Made by a program: the position numbers and the translations under genes. Below are positions 1-6,528 of a stretch of 7,843 nt of DNA, in pieces (the first letter of the stretch is position 1; each line of letters opens with the position of its first letter). The notes below the pieces were generated by a model. That model worked only from the letters and a program-made list of their open reading frames with translations, searched no databases and was not told the DNA's origin. Source of the stretch: Pyrinomonadaceae bacterium (GTDB lineage Bacteria; Acidobacteriota; Blastocatellia; Pyrinomonadales; Pyrinomonadaceae); the NCBI GenBank assembly GCA_014379795.1, contig JACMLC010000281.1:1-7843 (forward strand), given 5' to 3'.

Positions 1-1410
1 AAAAAAGCCGTCCAGCTCAGGAGCTACAGGAGTCGTGAGCTTGTAGCGACGCCCGCCGACATTTTGGAGCGTGTAAGGCGGCTGTCCCGGCACGGTCATC
101 ATCAGCTTGCCGTCCACCATCGCAAATTCGATGTTCACCCCGGCTTCGACAAGCTTGTAAGCGCCTGCTTCCAGCTTCGGGTCAACGGTCTCGCTCGTCG
201 CGGCTGCTTTGACGGCCTGAGCGGGCTTGTTCGCCTCCGGCTTGCCGACCAGATTGGTCCAGACAGCATCCATCGCAGCATTGCCGAGCGGCGAGGCTGT
301 GATATTGGTCAGCATCACAAAGCCCAGCTTTTGATCCGGCATCAGAGCCACCAGCGCGTTAAAGCCGTCAATGTTGCCGCCATGCTCGACCACCTTGTGG
401 CCGTGCCAGTCGCGCAGAAACCATCCCAGCCCGTAATTGATGGTGCCGGAGATTTTCATCTGCGGCGAGATAAATTCCTGAAAGCTCTTTTCCGAGACGA
501 GCCGCTGGCCGTTGTGCATTCCGCCATTCAGCATAAAGCGCACCCACTCTGCCATCTCACGCGCGCTTGAGTTTATGGCTCCGGCGGGAGCAGCGGACGG
601 AATGGCTCGCATCGGCAAGCGTCTGTTCTGCTTGGTGTCCGTGTTGTACTCGTAGCCGTAAGAGAAATCTTTTGATTTCTCCATCTCCTTGACGGTCAGG
701 TTACTGGACTTCATGCCGAGCGGCTTAAAGATGCGTTCCTTTACAACCTTCTCCCATTCTTCGCCGTAGGCGCGTGCGGCGACTTCGCCCGCGACCGTGT
801 ACATTGCGTTCTGGTATTGAAACTTCTCGCGCAGCTTGGCTGTCGGCTTCGCCATCCCCGCGACGCGAATCACCTCTTCGCGGTTGAGCGTCCCGATGGC
901 GAAGGCCAAATCCGTGCGATTAAGCCCTGAGCTATGCGAGAGCAGATCGCGAATCGTGATTTTGGAGTCCGCTTCGGGGTCGTAAAGCTTAAAATACGGC
1001 AGCAGCTTTTTCGGCGAATCGTCGAGCGAGAGCCTGCCATCGTCCGCAGCCATCAGCACCGTCAGGGCTGTGAAGGCTTTGGACGAAGAGCCGATGGCAA
1101 AGAGCGTATCGGGAGTGACCGGCGCATTCTTCTCCAAATTTTTGACGCCGATGCCCTTCATGAAAATGATCTGATCGTCTTTGATGATGGCGAGCGACAT
1201 GCCCGGAATCCCGTACTCTTTACGCTTGGTATCAAGGGTCGTCTCGATGGCGGCCAGCTTTGCATCAAGACTGGACGCGCTCTGAGGCGCAGCCGCCTGT
1301 GTCTTTGCAGCCGTCTGCGCCGTCTGCGCCGCAGCCGAAAAAGGCGCAGCAACGGTGGCGAAAATCAACGCCAGAGCGAGAATGAAGTTCAAAAAACGTT
1401 TCGATAACAT
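1..1410 (-). CDS. Secreted beta-lactamase-fold serine hydrolase (PF00144 type), C-terminus cut by window edge
   Basis: The frame is open for 470 codons from the ATG at 1410 to the left edge, so the stop lies outside. Residues 1-29 look like a Sec signal peptide: KR, then a hydrophobic run LNFILALALIFATVAAP, then an AAA-Q cleavage region. An Ala/Gln/Thr-rich linker runs to about residue 46. The catalytic domain has the three motifs of the class C beta-lactamase/D-Ala-D-Ala peptidase/esterase family: S108-S-S-K111 (nucleophile and Lys), Y199-Q-N201, and H343-G-G345 in the KTG position. HSSG at 159-162 is also typical. Residues from about 400 onward look like the small beta-barrel tail (DUF3471-like) common in these proteins. 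An AGGAGA Shine-Dalgarno (plus strand 1421-1426) sits 10 nt before the ATG. Family members are often peptidases or esterases rather than antibiotic-resistance enzymes, and HGG instead of KTG fits that. The substrate cannot be told from sequence. It probably acts in the periplasm or outside the cell. Confidence 0.95.
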   Translation of the reverse strand, partial: MLSKRFLNFILALALIFATVAAPFSAAAQTAQTAAKTQAAAPQSASSLDAKLAAIETTLDTKRKEYGIPGMSLAIIKDDQIIFMKGIGVKNLEKNAPVTPDTLFAIGSSSKAFTALTVLMAADDGRLSLDDSPKKLLPYFKLYDPEADSKITIRDLLSHSSGLNRTDLAFAIGTLNREEVIRVAGMAKPTAKLREKFQYQNAMYTVAGEVAARAYGEEWEKVVKERIFKPLGMKSSNLTVKEMEKSKDFSYGYEYNTDTKQNRRLPMRAIPSAAPAGAINSSAREMAEWVRFMLNGGMHNGQRLVSEKSFQEFISPQMKISGTINYGLGWFLRDWHGHKVVEHGGNIDGFNALVALMPDQKLGFVMLTNITASPLGNAAMDAVWTNLVGKPEANKPAQAVKAAATSETVDPKLEAGAYKLVEAGVNIEFAMVDGKLMMTVPGQPPYTLQNVGGRRYKLTTPVAPELDGFF

Positions 1411-1587
1411 ATGGATAGTCTCTCCTGAATTTGATTGAAAAGAGTTGGCAGGGAAGCGTTTCGTCATAAAGATTTAATAACACGCCCGAGTCGGCTTCCT
1501 TATTACGCTCAGAGGCCGCGAAAGGTTTAACTGTTCGGCAGGAAATCTATGAAATTAAAAAGTAATGCCTGAATGCTTTTTGTTTTG

Positions 1588-1602
1588 GTCGCTGAAAGCG
1601 AC
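1588..1602. repeat. Hairpin palindrome 1, GTCGCT-GAA-AGCGAC
   Basis: Perfect 6-bp inverted repeat with a 3-nt loop. On the plus strand it is preceded by a T-rich stretch (1579-1586), and on the minus strand it is followed by A-rich sequence, so it lacks the U-tract of an intrinsic terminator for the minus-strand genes. Its arm GTCGC is also found in palindrome 3. Confidence 0.6.
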
Positions 1603-1613
1603 AGAGAATATAG

Positions 1614-1643
1614 CGTAGGGTAAGCCGCAGGCGTCACCCTACG
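1614..1643. repeat. Hairpin palindrome 2, CGTAGGGT/ACCCTACG arms
   Basis: The 8-bp perfect arms at 1614-1621 and 1636-1643 enclose 14 nt. Inside, GCC-GCA-GGC forms a further 3-bp stem with a GCA loop, separated by a small internal loop. The inner core CCGCAGG is shared with palindrome 3. There is no following T-run on either strand. Confidence 0.65.
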
Positions 1644-1660
1644 AAAAGGATGGTAAATGC

Positions 1661-1684
1661 GTTGTGTCGCCGCAGGTGACAAAC
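1661..1684. repeat. Hairpin palindrome 3, TGTCGCC-GCA-GGTGACA core
   Basis: Arms at 1665-1671 and 1675-1681 pair over 7 bp with one G-T pair around a GCA loop. GTT at 1661-1663 and AAC at 1682-1684 add three pairs past a single bulged base at 1664. It lies about 40 nt downstream of the PIN gene stop. It shares GCCGCAGG with palindrome 2. Confidence 0.6.
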
Positions 1685-1723
1685 ATTATGGCGCTACAGA
1701 TAAACGTTTAGGCGTTGGAGTTT

Positions 1724-2161
1724 CTACTTAATCAAAAACTTATCAGGATGCTGTGTTCTGACCGCACAGTAGGGTCTGATCTTCGCAAAGTCACTCTCAT
1801 TTTTAGTGATGACTGTAGCGCCTGCGCGTTTCGCTGTCCGTGCAATCAACACATCACGAACGATCCGGCGTTGTTCTTCTTTATCTATTGCCGGTCTGCG
1901 TGCGCCCTTTTTTACCGGCTGGCCTCGATAAAGAGAGTTCAGGACTTTACCGGCGATATACCAGTCTTCACCTGTTGGAACGAGCAGCCTGCCGTCTTCT
2001 TCATATTGACGCCTCGCATCTCTTAGTTCAGCCAATCGAGTTTTATCGAGAGCCCCGGCTGCCAGTTCCTGAATTACTACGGCTGACATGTGGAAGCCTG
2101 CGGGAAAGTACGCCGGATTGTAATCAATGAATACGTTCGTGTCATAAGTCACTGTCGGCAT
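1724..2161 (-). CDS. PIN-domain protein, VapC-like putative RNase toxin
   Basis: This 145-residue protein has the length of a single PIN domain. The metal-binding acidic residues are all present: D7 in the N-terminal strand (YDTNVFID, with N9), E32 (VIQEL), D103 (RDVLIA) and D124 (ESDFAKI). ATVITKN (115-121) is the usual strand before the last Asp. PIN proteins of this kind are Mg2+/Mn2+-dependent ribonucleases, often toxins cutting tRNA or rRNA, and are usually paired with a small upstream antitoxin. Here the upstream partner is a DUF2188 protein ending 9 nt before the ATG. GAGG (plus strand 2166-2169) gives a close Shine-Dalgarno. The stop is TAG at 1724-1726. The fold assignment is firm. 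Toxin activity is inferred from family and layout, and a housekeeping RNase role is possible. Confidence 0.9.
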   Translation of the reverse strand: MPTVTYDTNVFIDYNPAYFPAGFHMSAVVIQELAAGALDKTRLAELRDARRQYEEDGRLLVPTGEDWYIAGKVLNSLYRGQPVKKGARRPAIDKEEQRRIVRDVLIARTAKRAGATVITKNESDFAKIRPYCAVRTQHPDKFLIK

Positions 2162-2170
2162 TTATCCTCG

Positions 2171-2524
2171 TCACTGTTTCTTTGAAGTGGCAGAACTTTT
2201 ACTTGAAGACTTCCAGACTCGCAACATCAATGCATCAGCCTTCGAGGTTGATAATTTTTGCTTAATTCTTCCATCCTTGCCGTGAATGATAACTTCCGAG
2301 TTTTTATTGCGCGCAGCGTTAGTGGCAGCCGTAACTGCGGCTGCCTGTGTCGCATAACTGCGCGGCACAGTCTTACTTGGGTCTGTCACAGCCCATCGGC
2401 CTGACTTTGGAGCGACGATAAATTTACCCACTACTGCTTTGCGTGCAACCGCTTTTTTAGAAGCTGTCGTTTTAGGTTTTGGCTTAGAGTTCCCGTTGGC
2501 TCCCTTCTTTGTAACAACTGACAT
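2171..2524 (-). CDS. Small basic DUF2188-domain protein, candidate antitoxin partner of the PIN protein
   Basis: The protein has 117 residues. Residues 1-34 are a Lys/Ala/Ser-rich, probably disordered basic tail. Residues about 42-92 match the DUF2188 pattern: a G-R-W-A-V strand, then YATQAAAVTAATNAA (an Ala-rich helix, as in TQAEAIEAA of other members), then EVIIHGKDGRIKQK, the family's HG-x-DGRI signature. The C-terminus is again Ser/Lys-rich. DUF2188 has no firmly established function that I know of. The stop at 2171-2173 lies 9 nt before the PIN start, so the two are surely co-transcribed. The small-basic-protein-then-PIN order mimics VapBC, but no AbrB, RHH or Phd DNA-binding motif is visible. 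An AGGAAAGG Shine-Dalgarno (plus strand 2534-2541) supports this ATG. The basic tail could bind nucleic acid. The domain call is good, the antitoxin role is a guess. Confidence 0.85.
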   Translation of the reverse strand: MSVVTKKGANGNSKPKPKTTASKKAVARKAVVGKFIVAPKSGRWAVTDPSKTVPRSYATQAAAVTAATNAARNKNSEVIIHGKDGRIKQKLSTSKADALMLRVWKSSSKSSATSKKQ

Positions 2525-2569
2525 TTCTAATTACCTTTCCTAGCAGCCGTTGCTGATTTACTTTGACCT

Positions 2570-3766
2570 TTATTCCACTACCCACGTATCGCCGCTGTTA
2601 ATCAGCTTTTCCAGACTGCCCGCGCCCTGCTTGGCAATCGAGGCCGCGATCTGTCCGGCCATCAAGTCTTCGTAAGTTGCGCGCTCGACGGCGCGAAAGA
2701 TGCCGACGGGCTGCGGAAAATCCGTGCCTTCGCGGTACTCCATGCGCGCCAGCATGAAAGCCACAGAAGGGTCTGCAAGGTAGATGTCATGCACCAGCAA
2801 ATCATCTTCCGTGATGCCGTTCTCGCCAAGCTTGACGACTTCAGGATGCGCGCCGTTCATGCGTATGCCTTTGTCACGCTCTTTGCCAAAGACCATAGGC
2901 TTGCCGTGCTCTAAGTACAGCACGCGCTCCGAGCGCACCGTTCTTTCGGCGAAGTGATCGAACGCGTGGTCGTTAAAGATGTTGCAGTTCTGATAGACCT
3001 CTACGAAAGAGACCCCTTTGTGCCGCGCCGCCGCTTCGACCATCGTGCCTAGATGCTTGACATCTATGTCAATCGAGCGCGCGACGAACGTCGCCTCGCT
3101 CGCAATCGCCACCGACAGAGGATTGAGCGGATAATCAATCACGCCCATCGGCGTTGACTTCGTGTTTTTGCCAAACTCGGAGGTCGGGCTGTACTGACCC
3201 TTCGTCAATCCGTAGATGCGATTGTTAAAGAGTATGTAGTTGAGATCAAGGTTGCGGCGAATCGCGTGTATGAAATGGTTGCCGCCGATTGACAAAGCAT
3301 CGCCGTCGCCCGTGATGACCCACACGCTCAAGTCAGGATTCGATGCCTTGATGCCGGTCGCAACCGCAGGCGCGCGCCCGTGTATCGAGTGAAACCCGTA
3401 GGTGTTCATGTAATAAGGAAAACGCGACGAGCAGCCGATGCCTGAGACGAACACGATCTTCTCGCGCGGGATGCCAAGCTCCGGCATCACCTTCTGCACG
3501 TTATTCAAAATCGCGTAATCGCCGCAGCCCGGGCACCAGCGCACTTCCTGCCCCGACACGAAATCAGCTTTGGTTAATTTCGCGGGCGGCGGCGCGACCT
3601 CGCCCGCCACGACCGAACCCGGCTCGCTTTCGGGCGACGGGCCGCTCCCGCTCACGTTGCCCGTGATGCCTTCCACTCCGGCGTCGAGCATGGCCTGCCC
3701 TTCGGCCAGCAGCTCCTCGCCCTTCTCGTGTTCGTTCCCGTTTGTTCCGTTACCATTAGTCGTCAT
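2570..3766 (-). CDS. korB: 2-oxoglutarate:ferredoxin oxidoreductase subunit beta (TPP and [4Fe-4S] subunit)
   Basis: This catalytic subunit uses thiamine diphosphate and one [4Fe-4S] cluster to decarboxylate 2-oxoglutarate oxidatively to succinyl-CoA, passing electrons to ferredoxin in the cytoplasm. Visible motifs are WCPGCGDY at 77-84 (C78, C81), GIGCSSR at 109-115 (C112), the TPP motif running from GDGD at 153-156 to NN at 181-182, YGLTKGQYSPTS at 185-196, and C261 in YQNCNIFND. The four Cys have the spacing expected of the cluster ligands. The core from about residue 64 to the C-terminal GDTWVVE closely resembles mycobacterial KorB. Residues 1-63 are an extra Asn/Gly/Glu/Pro-rich, probably disordered extension. 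The start is supported by GAGGA (plus strand 3773-3777) 6 nt upstream. The partner korA is not directly adjacent because a Uma2 gene lies between them. Confidence 0.97.
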   Translation of the reverse strand: MTTNGNGTNGNEHEKGEELLAEGQAMLDAGVEGITGNVSGSGPSPESEPGSVVAGEVAPPPAKLTKADFVSGQEVRWCPGCGDYAILNNVQKVMPELGIPREKIVFVSGIGCSSRFPYYMNTYGFHSIHGRAPAVATGIKASNPDLSVWVITGDGDALSIGGNHFIHAIRRNLDLNYILFNNRIYGLTKGQYSPTSEFGKNTKSTPMGVIDYPLNPLSVAIASEATFVARSIDIDVKHLGTMVEAAARHKGVSFVEVYQNCNIFNDHAFDHFAERTVRSERVLYLEHGKPMVFGKERDKGIRMNGAHPEVVKLGENGITEDDLLVHDIYLADPSVAFMLARMEYREGTDFPQPVGIFRAVERATYEDLMAGQIAASIAKQGAGSLEKLINSGDTWVVE

Positions 3767-3799
3767 TTTTGTTCCTCAACCTTTTGCGGCTTACCGCAA
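3763..3799 (-). other. Junction before korB: 6-bp hairpin plus copy of the korA 3' end coding signal
   Basis: Read on the minus strand, 3786-3763 encodes Q-K-V-E-E-Q-K-stop, with the TGA overlapping the korB ATG as ATGA. The true korA end (4440-4417) encodes Q-K-V-E-E-Y-L-stop, with TGA overlapping the next start as GTGA. The DNA matches at 12 of 15 bases over QKVEE. The frame stays open upstream for only about 25 further codons, with an ATG at 3840, and has no other likeness to KorA. TTGCGG/CCGCAA at 3784-3789 and 3794-3799 form a 6-bp hairpin with a 4-nt loop just before the korB ribosome-binding site. This may be the leftover of an ancestral korA-korB junction, or a tiny leader ORF coupled to korB, or coincidence. 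Confidence 0.35.
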
Positions 3800-3862
3800 T
3801 CGTAAAGCTCAAACTTCACTTCGTTGGTAATAAATAGCATCCATACGCGTCTTCAATTTGTA

Positions 3863-4420
3863 TTAGATAGTGAAAATCTCGGCAACAGCGATTTGAAATC
3901 CCGGCACGACCTCGCCGCCGTCGAGCGTGTCTTTCTCGGTCAACACATCTATGTCCGTCAACGAGCGATAAACGGTGACGGTCTTCGGTTTCGGATTGAC
4001 AACCCACACGAGCCTTGCACCTGCTTCTAGCCACTCCGTGACCTTTGTATCAACTTCATTGACAGTATCACCGGGGCTGACCACTTCAACAGCTAAGTCA
4101 GGTGCTCCAACCCAATACCCTGTTGTGCTGCCGGTCTGCTCGACGCGCTCTTGCCGGATAAACGCAATATCGGGAGCACGCACCGTGTCAGGATTGCTTT
4201 GTAGCTTGAAGCCGGTTTCAGCCAGATAAACCTTGCCGAGCTTTAGGCTTTTGACATGATGACCAAGTGGGATAGCGAGTTCCATCCCGATTCTTCCATG
4301 ATCGTGCCCGGCTGGTGACATCTGCTTCAGTTCTCCTTTGATAAGCTCGTAGCGAAACTTGCCACGCGGTAACTTCAGCAGTTCTTCAGCCGTCATCAAT
4401 TTTGTTTCTGTCGTGCTCAC
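3863..4420 (-). CDS. Uma2-family (DUF820) putative endonuclease, inserted between korA and korB
   Basis: The 185 residues match the usual length of the family. It begins with the typical helix MTAEELLKLP (9-18), then YELIKGELKQMSPAG (24-38) and H41. The conserved acidic core follows: APDIAFI (D84) and PDLAVEVVSPGDT (D108, E112), then D124-x-K126 and the family's GARLVWVVNP strand (134-143). These residues fit a PD-(D/E)XK nuclease fold. The family is very common and multicopy in cyanobacteria and several soil phyla, with little known of its targets. The GTG start at 4418-4420 overlaps the korA TGA by 4 nt (GTGA), so translation is probably coupled to korA. An alternative ATG is M9 at 4396, but it has no good Shine-Dalgarno. 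Codon use looks less GC-biased than in korA and korB, which suggests acquisition. The nuclease role is inferred from the family. Confidence 0.9.
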   Translation of the reverse strand: MSTTETKLMTAEELLKLPRGKFRYELIKGELKQMSPAGHDHGRIGMELAIPLGHHVKSLKLGKVYLAETGFKLQSNPDTVRAPDIAFIRQERVEQTGSTTGYWVGAPDLAVEVVSPGDTVNEVDTKVTEWLEAGARLVWVVNPKPKTVTVYRSLTDIDVLTEKDTLDGGEVVPGFQIAVAEIFTI

Positions 4421-6279
4421 AAATACTCTTCAACCTTCTGCACGATCTCGCGTATCTGGAACGGGCGGCCTTTGACCTTTGAGAAGGCGACGGCGTCCAC
4501 CAGATAACGTGCGCGAATCATCGTCGAGAGCTGTCCCAGATTCATCTCAGGCACAATCACCGTCTCAAAGCCGCTCAGGACTTCTCCCAAATTTTTCGGA
4601 AACGGATTGAGGTGGCGCAGGTGCGCGCTTGAGACGCTTTTGCCTTCGCGCTGCAATTTTTCGACTGCCGAAGTAATCGAGCCGTAGGTCGAACCCCAGC
4701 CAAGCACCAAGACCTTGCCCGTCTGCTCGCCGAAAATTTCGACGGGCGGAATGTCGTTCGCCGCGCGGTCAATTTTCTCCTGCCGCAGCTTGACCATAAA
4801 GTGATGGTTTTCCGGGTCGTAGTTGACGTTGCCCGTCAGGTGCTGCTTTTCGATGCCGCCGATGCGATGCTCTAAGCCGGGCGTGCCGGGCAGTGCGTAT
4901 GGACGCGCTAAGGTTTCTTCATCACGCCCGTAAGGCATAAAGTTTTCCGGGTCAGACACAAACTCAACCTTGATTTCCGGCAAGTCTTCGATTTGCGGGA
5001 CGCGCCACGGCTCCGCGCCGTTCGCCAGATACCCGTCCGAGAGATAAAAGACGGGCGTCATATATTTGAAAGCGAGCCGCACGGCTTCGACGGCCATGTG
5101 GAAACAATCGCCGGGCGTCGAGGGCGCGATGACAATCGCGGGGCACTCGCCGTTGCGCCCCCACACGGCTTGGAAAAGGTCTGCCTGCTCGGTCTTGGTC
5201 GGCAATCCCGTCGAAGGCCCGCCGCGCTGGACGTTGATAATGACGAGCGGAAGTTCCGCCATCACAGCGAGGCCGATGGCTTCCTGCTTGAGAGCCACGC
5301 CGGGGCCGGAAGTTCCCGTCAAGCCGATGTGACCCGCAAAGCTCGCGCCGATGGCGGCACAGACAGCAGCGATCTCATCTTCAGCCTGAAAAGTCTTGAC
5401 GCCGAAATTTTTGTGACGCGACAGCTCGTGCAAAATATCCGATGCAGGCGTAATCGGATACGAGCCGTAAAAGAGCGGGCGTCCCGAAAGTTCGGAAGCA
5501 GCGATAAAGCCTATGGCCGTCGCTTCGTTACCCGTTATCTTGCGATACTTGCCCGGAGCAATCGCGGCCTTTTTGACAGTGTAATGCGTCGTGAAAACTT
5601 CCGTCGTGTCCGCGAAGTTATAGCCTGTCTTCAACACGATTTCATTCGCTTTAGCAATCTCCGGCTTCTTCGCAAACTTGGTGCGAATCCAATGCAGCGT
5701 CGCATCCATCGGGCGGTCATAGAGCCAGTACAAGACGCCGAGCGCAAAGAAGTTTTTGGAGCGATCCATCTCCTTGCGCGACATCTGCACCTGATCCTTG
5801 AGCGCCCTCATGTTGAGCGTCGTGATCGGCAGCTTATGCACGCGATAGCCTTTGAGCGAGCCGTCTTCGAGTGGATTGGTCTCGTATGCGGCCTTCTTTA
5901 AATTCTCTTTCGTAAACTCATCCGAGTTGATAATCAGCGTTCCGCCGTCTTCCAAATCAGAAAGATTGACTTTCAGCGCGGCAGGATTCATTGCCACAAG
6001 GACGTTCGGCTGGTCGCCGGGTGTGCGTATGTCCTGACTGGAAAAATTTAGCTGAAAGCCGCTGACGCCCGGCAGGCTTCCGGCAGGCGCGCGTATCTCA
6101 GCCGGAAAGTCCGGCAGGGTCGAGATGTCGTTGCCAAGCACGGCGGACGTGTTTGTAAACTGCGTGCCGGTCAATTGCATGCCGTCGCCCGAATCTCCGG
6201 CAAAGCGAATCGTCACGGCCTCAAGTTCTTCAAGATTTTTCGGTGCCTGCTCGACAGGCGGTTCGATAACAGTGCTCAT
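4417..6279 (-). CDS. korA: 2-oxoglutarate:ferredoxin oxidoreductase subunit alpha (fused gamma-alpha)
   Basis: This 620-residue subunit pairs with KorB. Residues about 20-215 are the gamma domain, with the glycine-rich AGDSGDGMQLTG (27-38) and PAEIRAPAGSLPGVSGFQL. Residues about 250-440 are the alpha pyrimidine-binding domain, with YPITPASDI (274-282), QAEDEIAA (298-305), TSGPGVALKQEAIGLA (323-338) and QRGGPSTGLPTKTEQ (351-365). Residues about 520-620 are the transketolase C-terminal-like part (VLVLGWGSTYG, then HLRHLNPFP). The fused order and motifs match the CoA-dependent 2-oxoglutarate enzyme of mycobacteria (KorAB) rather than pyruvate enzymes. No ferredoxin or delta subunit is nearby. 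The start has a weak Shine-Dalgarno: AGAG lies about 9 nt before the ATG and a GGGG about 14 nt before. Residue 2 onward is a short Pro/Glu-rich lead before the domain. Its stop overlaps the Uma2 GTG. Confidence 0.97.
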   Translation of the reverse strand: MSTVIEPPVEQAPKNLEELEAVTIRFAGDSGDGMQLTGTQFTNTSAVLGNDISTLPDFPAEIRAPAGSLPGVSGFQLNFSSQDIRTPGDQPNVLVAMNPAALKVNLSDLEDGGTLIINSDEFTKENLKKAAYETNPLEDGSLKGYRVHKLPITTLNMRALKDQVQMSRKEMDRSKNFFALGVLYWLYDRPMDATLHWIRTKFAKKPEIAKANEIVLKTGYNFADTTEVFTTHYTVKKAAIAPGKYRKITGNEATAIGFIAASELSGRPLFYGSYPITPASDILHELSRHKNFGVKTFQAEDEIAAVCAAIGASFAGHIGLTGTSGPGVALKQEAIGLAVMAELPLVIINVQRGGPSTGLPTKTEQADLFQAVWGRNGECPAIVIAPSTPGDCFHMAVEAVRLAFKYMTPVFYLSDGYLANGAEPWRVPQIEDLPEIKVEFVSDPENFMPYGRDEETLARPYALPGTPGLEHRIGGIEKQHLTGNVNYDPENHHFMVKLRQEKIDRAANDIPPVEIFGEQTGKVLVLGWGSTYGSITSAVEKLQREGKSVSSAHLRHLNPFPKNLGEVLSGFETVIVPEMNLGQLSTMIRARYLVDAVAFSKVKGRPFQIREIVQKVEEYL

Positions 6280-6528
6280 GTAATTAGTCTCTGCCCCTTT
6301 GCTGCATGGGATGCTGGTGAAACGGATGGTGATGGCTGGTAACTGCTCAAAATCGCTTTAGCCTGACTTCTTGTTTGATGTGCTGCTGGAAACCTGCGCC
6401 GAAAGCTGAACGCCTCATGCGTGGAAGGTTCGGTTTGCGTTCCGAAAATGAATTGTATACCGAAGCAGACGAAAAGTGAAAAGAGCTACCTTGCTTTTCT
6501 CTGATGCTGCAAACACCATTTCTACAAT
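6280..6528 (-). promoter_or_regulatory. korA leader region with three short direct repeats
   Basis: This 249-bp gap separates nifS from korA. Read on the plus strand it holds GCTGGTGAAAC at 6313-6323, GCTGGTAAC at 6335-6343 and GCTGGAAAC at 6385-6393. These are three related copies whose starts are 22 and 50 bp apart. A 6-bp inverted repeat GAACGC (6408-6413) / GCGTTC (6437-6442) encloses 23 nt. No known riboswitch is recognisable. A 61-codon ORF (6347-6532) overlapping the nifS stop has no recognisable features and is not called. Confidence 0.35.
6452..6480 (-). promoter_or_regulatory. Candidate sigma70-like promoter for korA
   Basis: On the minus strand there is TTCACT (plus 6475-6480, 4 of 6 to TTGACA), a 17-nt spacer, then TACAAT (plus 6452-6457, 5 of 6 to TATAAT). 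Transcription would start near 6445 and give a leader of about 165 nt before the korA ATG. Pattern match only. Confidence 0.35.

Larger units (their letters stand above)
1411..1723. other. Intergenic region with three small hairpins, upstream of the serine hydrolase
   Basis: I see no convincing gene in these 313 bases between the PIN gene stop and the hydrolase start. The half nearest the PIN gene (1588-1684) holds three hairpin-forming palindromes. The other half holds the hydrolase Shine-Dalgarno and presumably its promoter, but no clear -35/-10 pair stood out. None of the hairpins is followed by a T-run on either strand, so no standard intrinsic terminator can be called for the upstream unit. 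Confidence 0.7.

Noticed and set aside
64..570. Plus-strand open frame of 168 codons
   Set aside because: It is antisense to the serine hydrolase, whose catalytic motifs (SxxK, YxN, HGG) are intact on the minus strand.
1614..1684. Palindromes 2 and 3 as intrinsic terminators for the kor/PIN unit
   Set aside because: Neither is followed by a run of T on either strand.
4993..5901. Plus-strand open frame of 302 codons antisense to korA
   Set aside because: It lies wholly inside korA, has Arg/His/Leu-rich composition typical of the complement of a coding gene, shows no recognisable domain, and korA motifs are unambiguous.
6478..6499. GAAAAG/CTTTTC inverted repeat after nifS as an intrinsic terminator
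   Set aside because: The stem is six mostly A-T pairs around a 10-nt loop, and the following minus-strand sequence is only patchily T-rich. It also overlaps the candidate -35 element.
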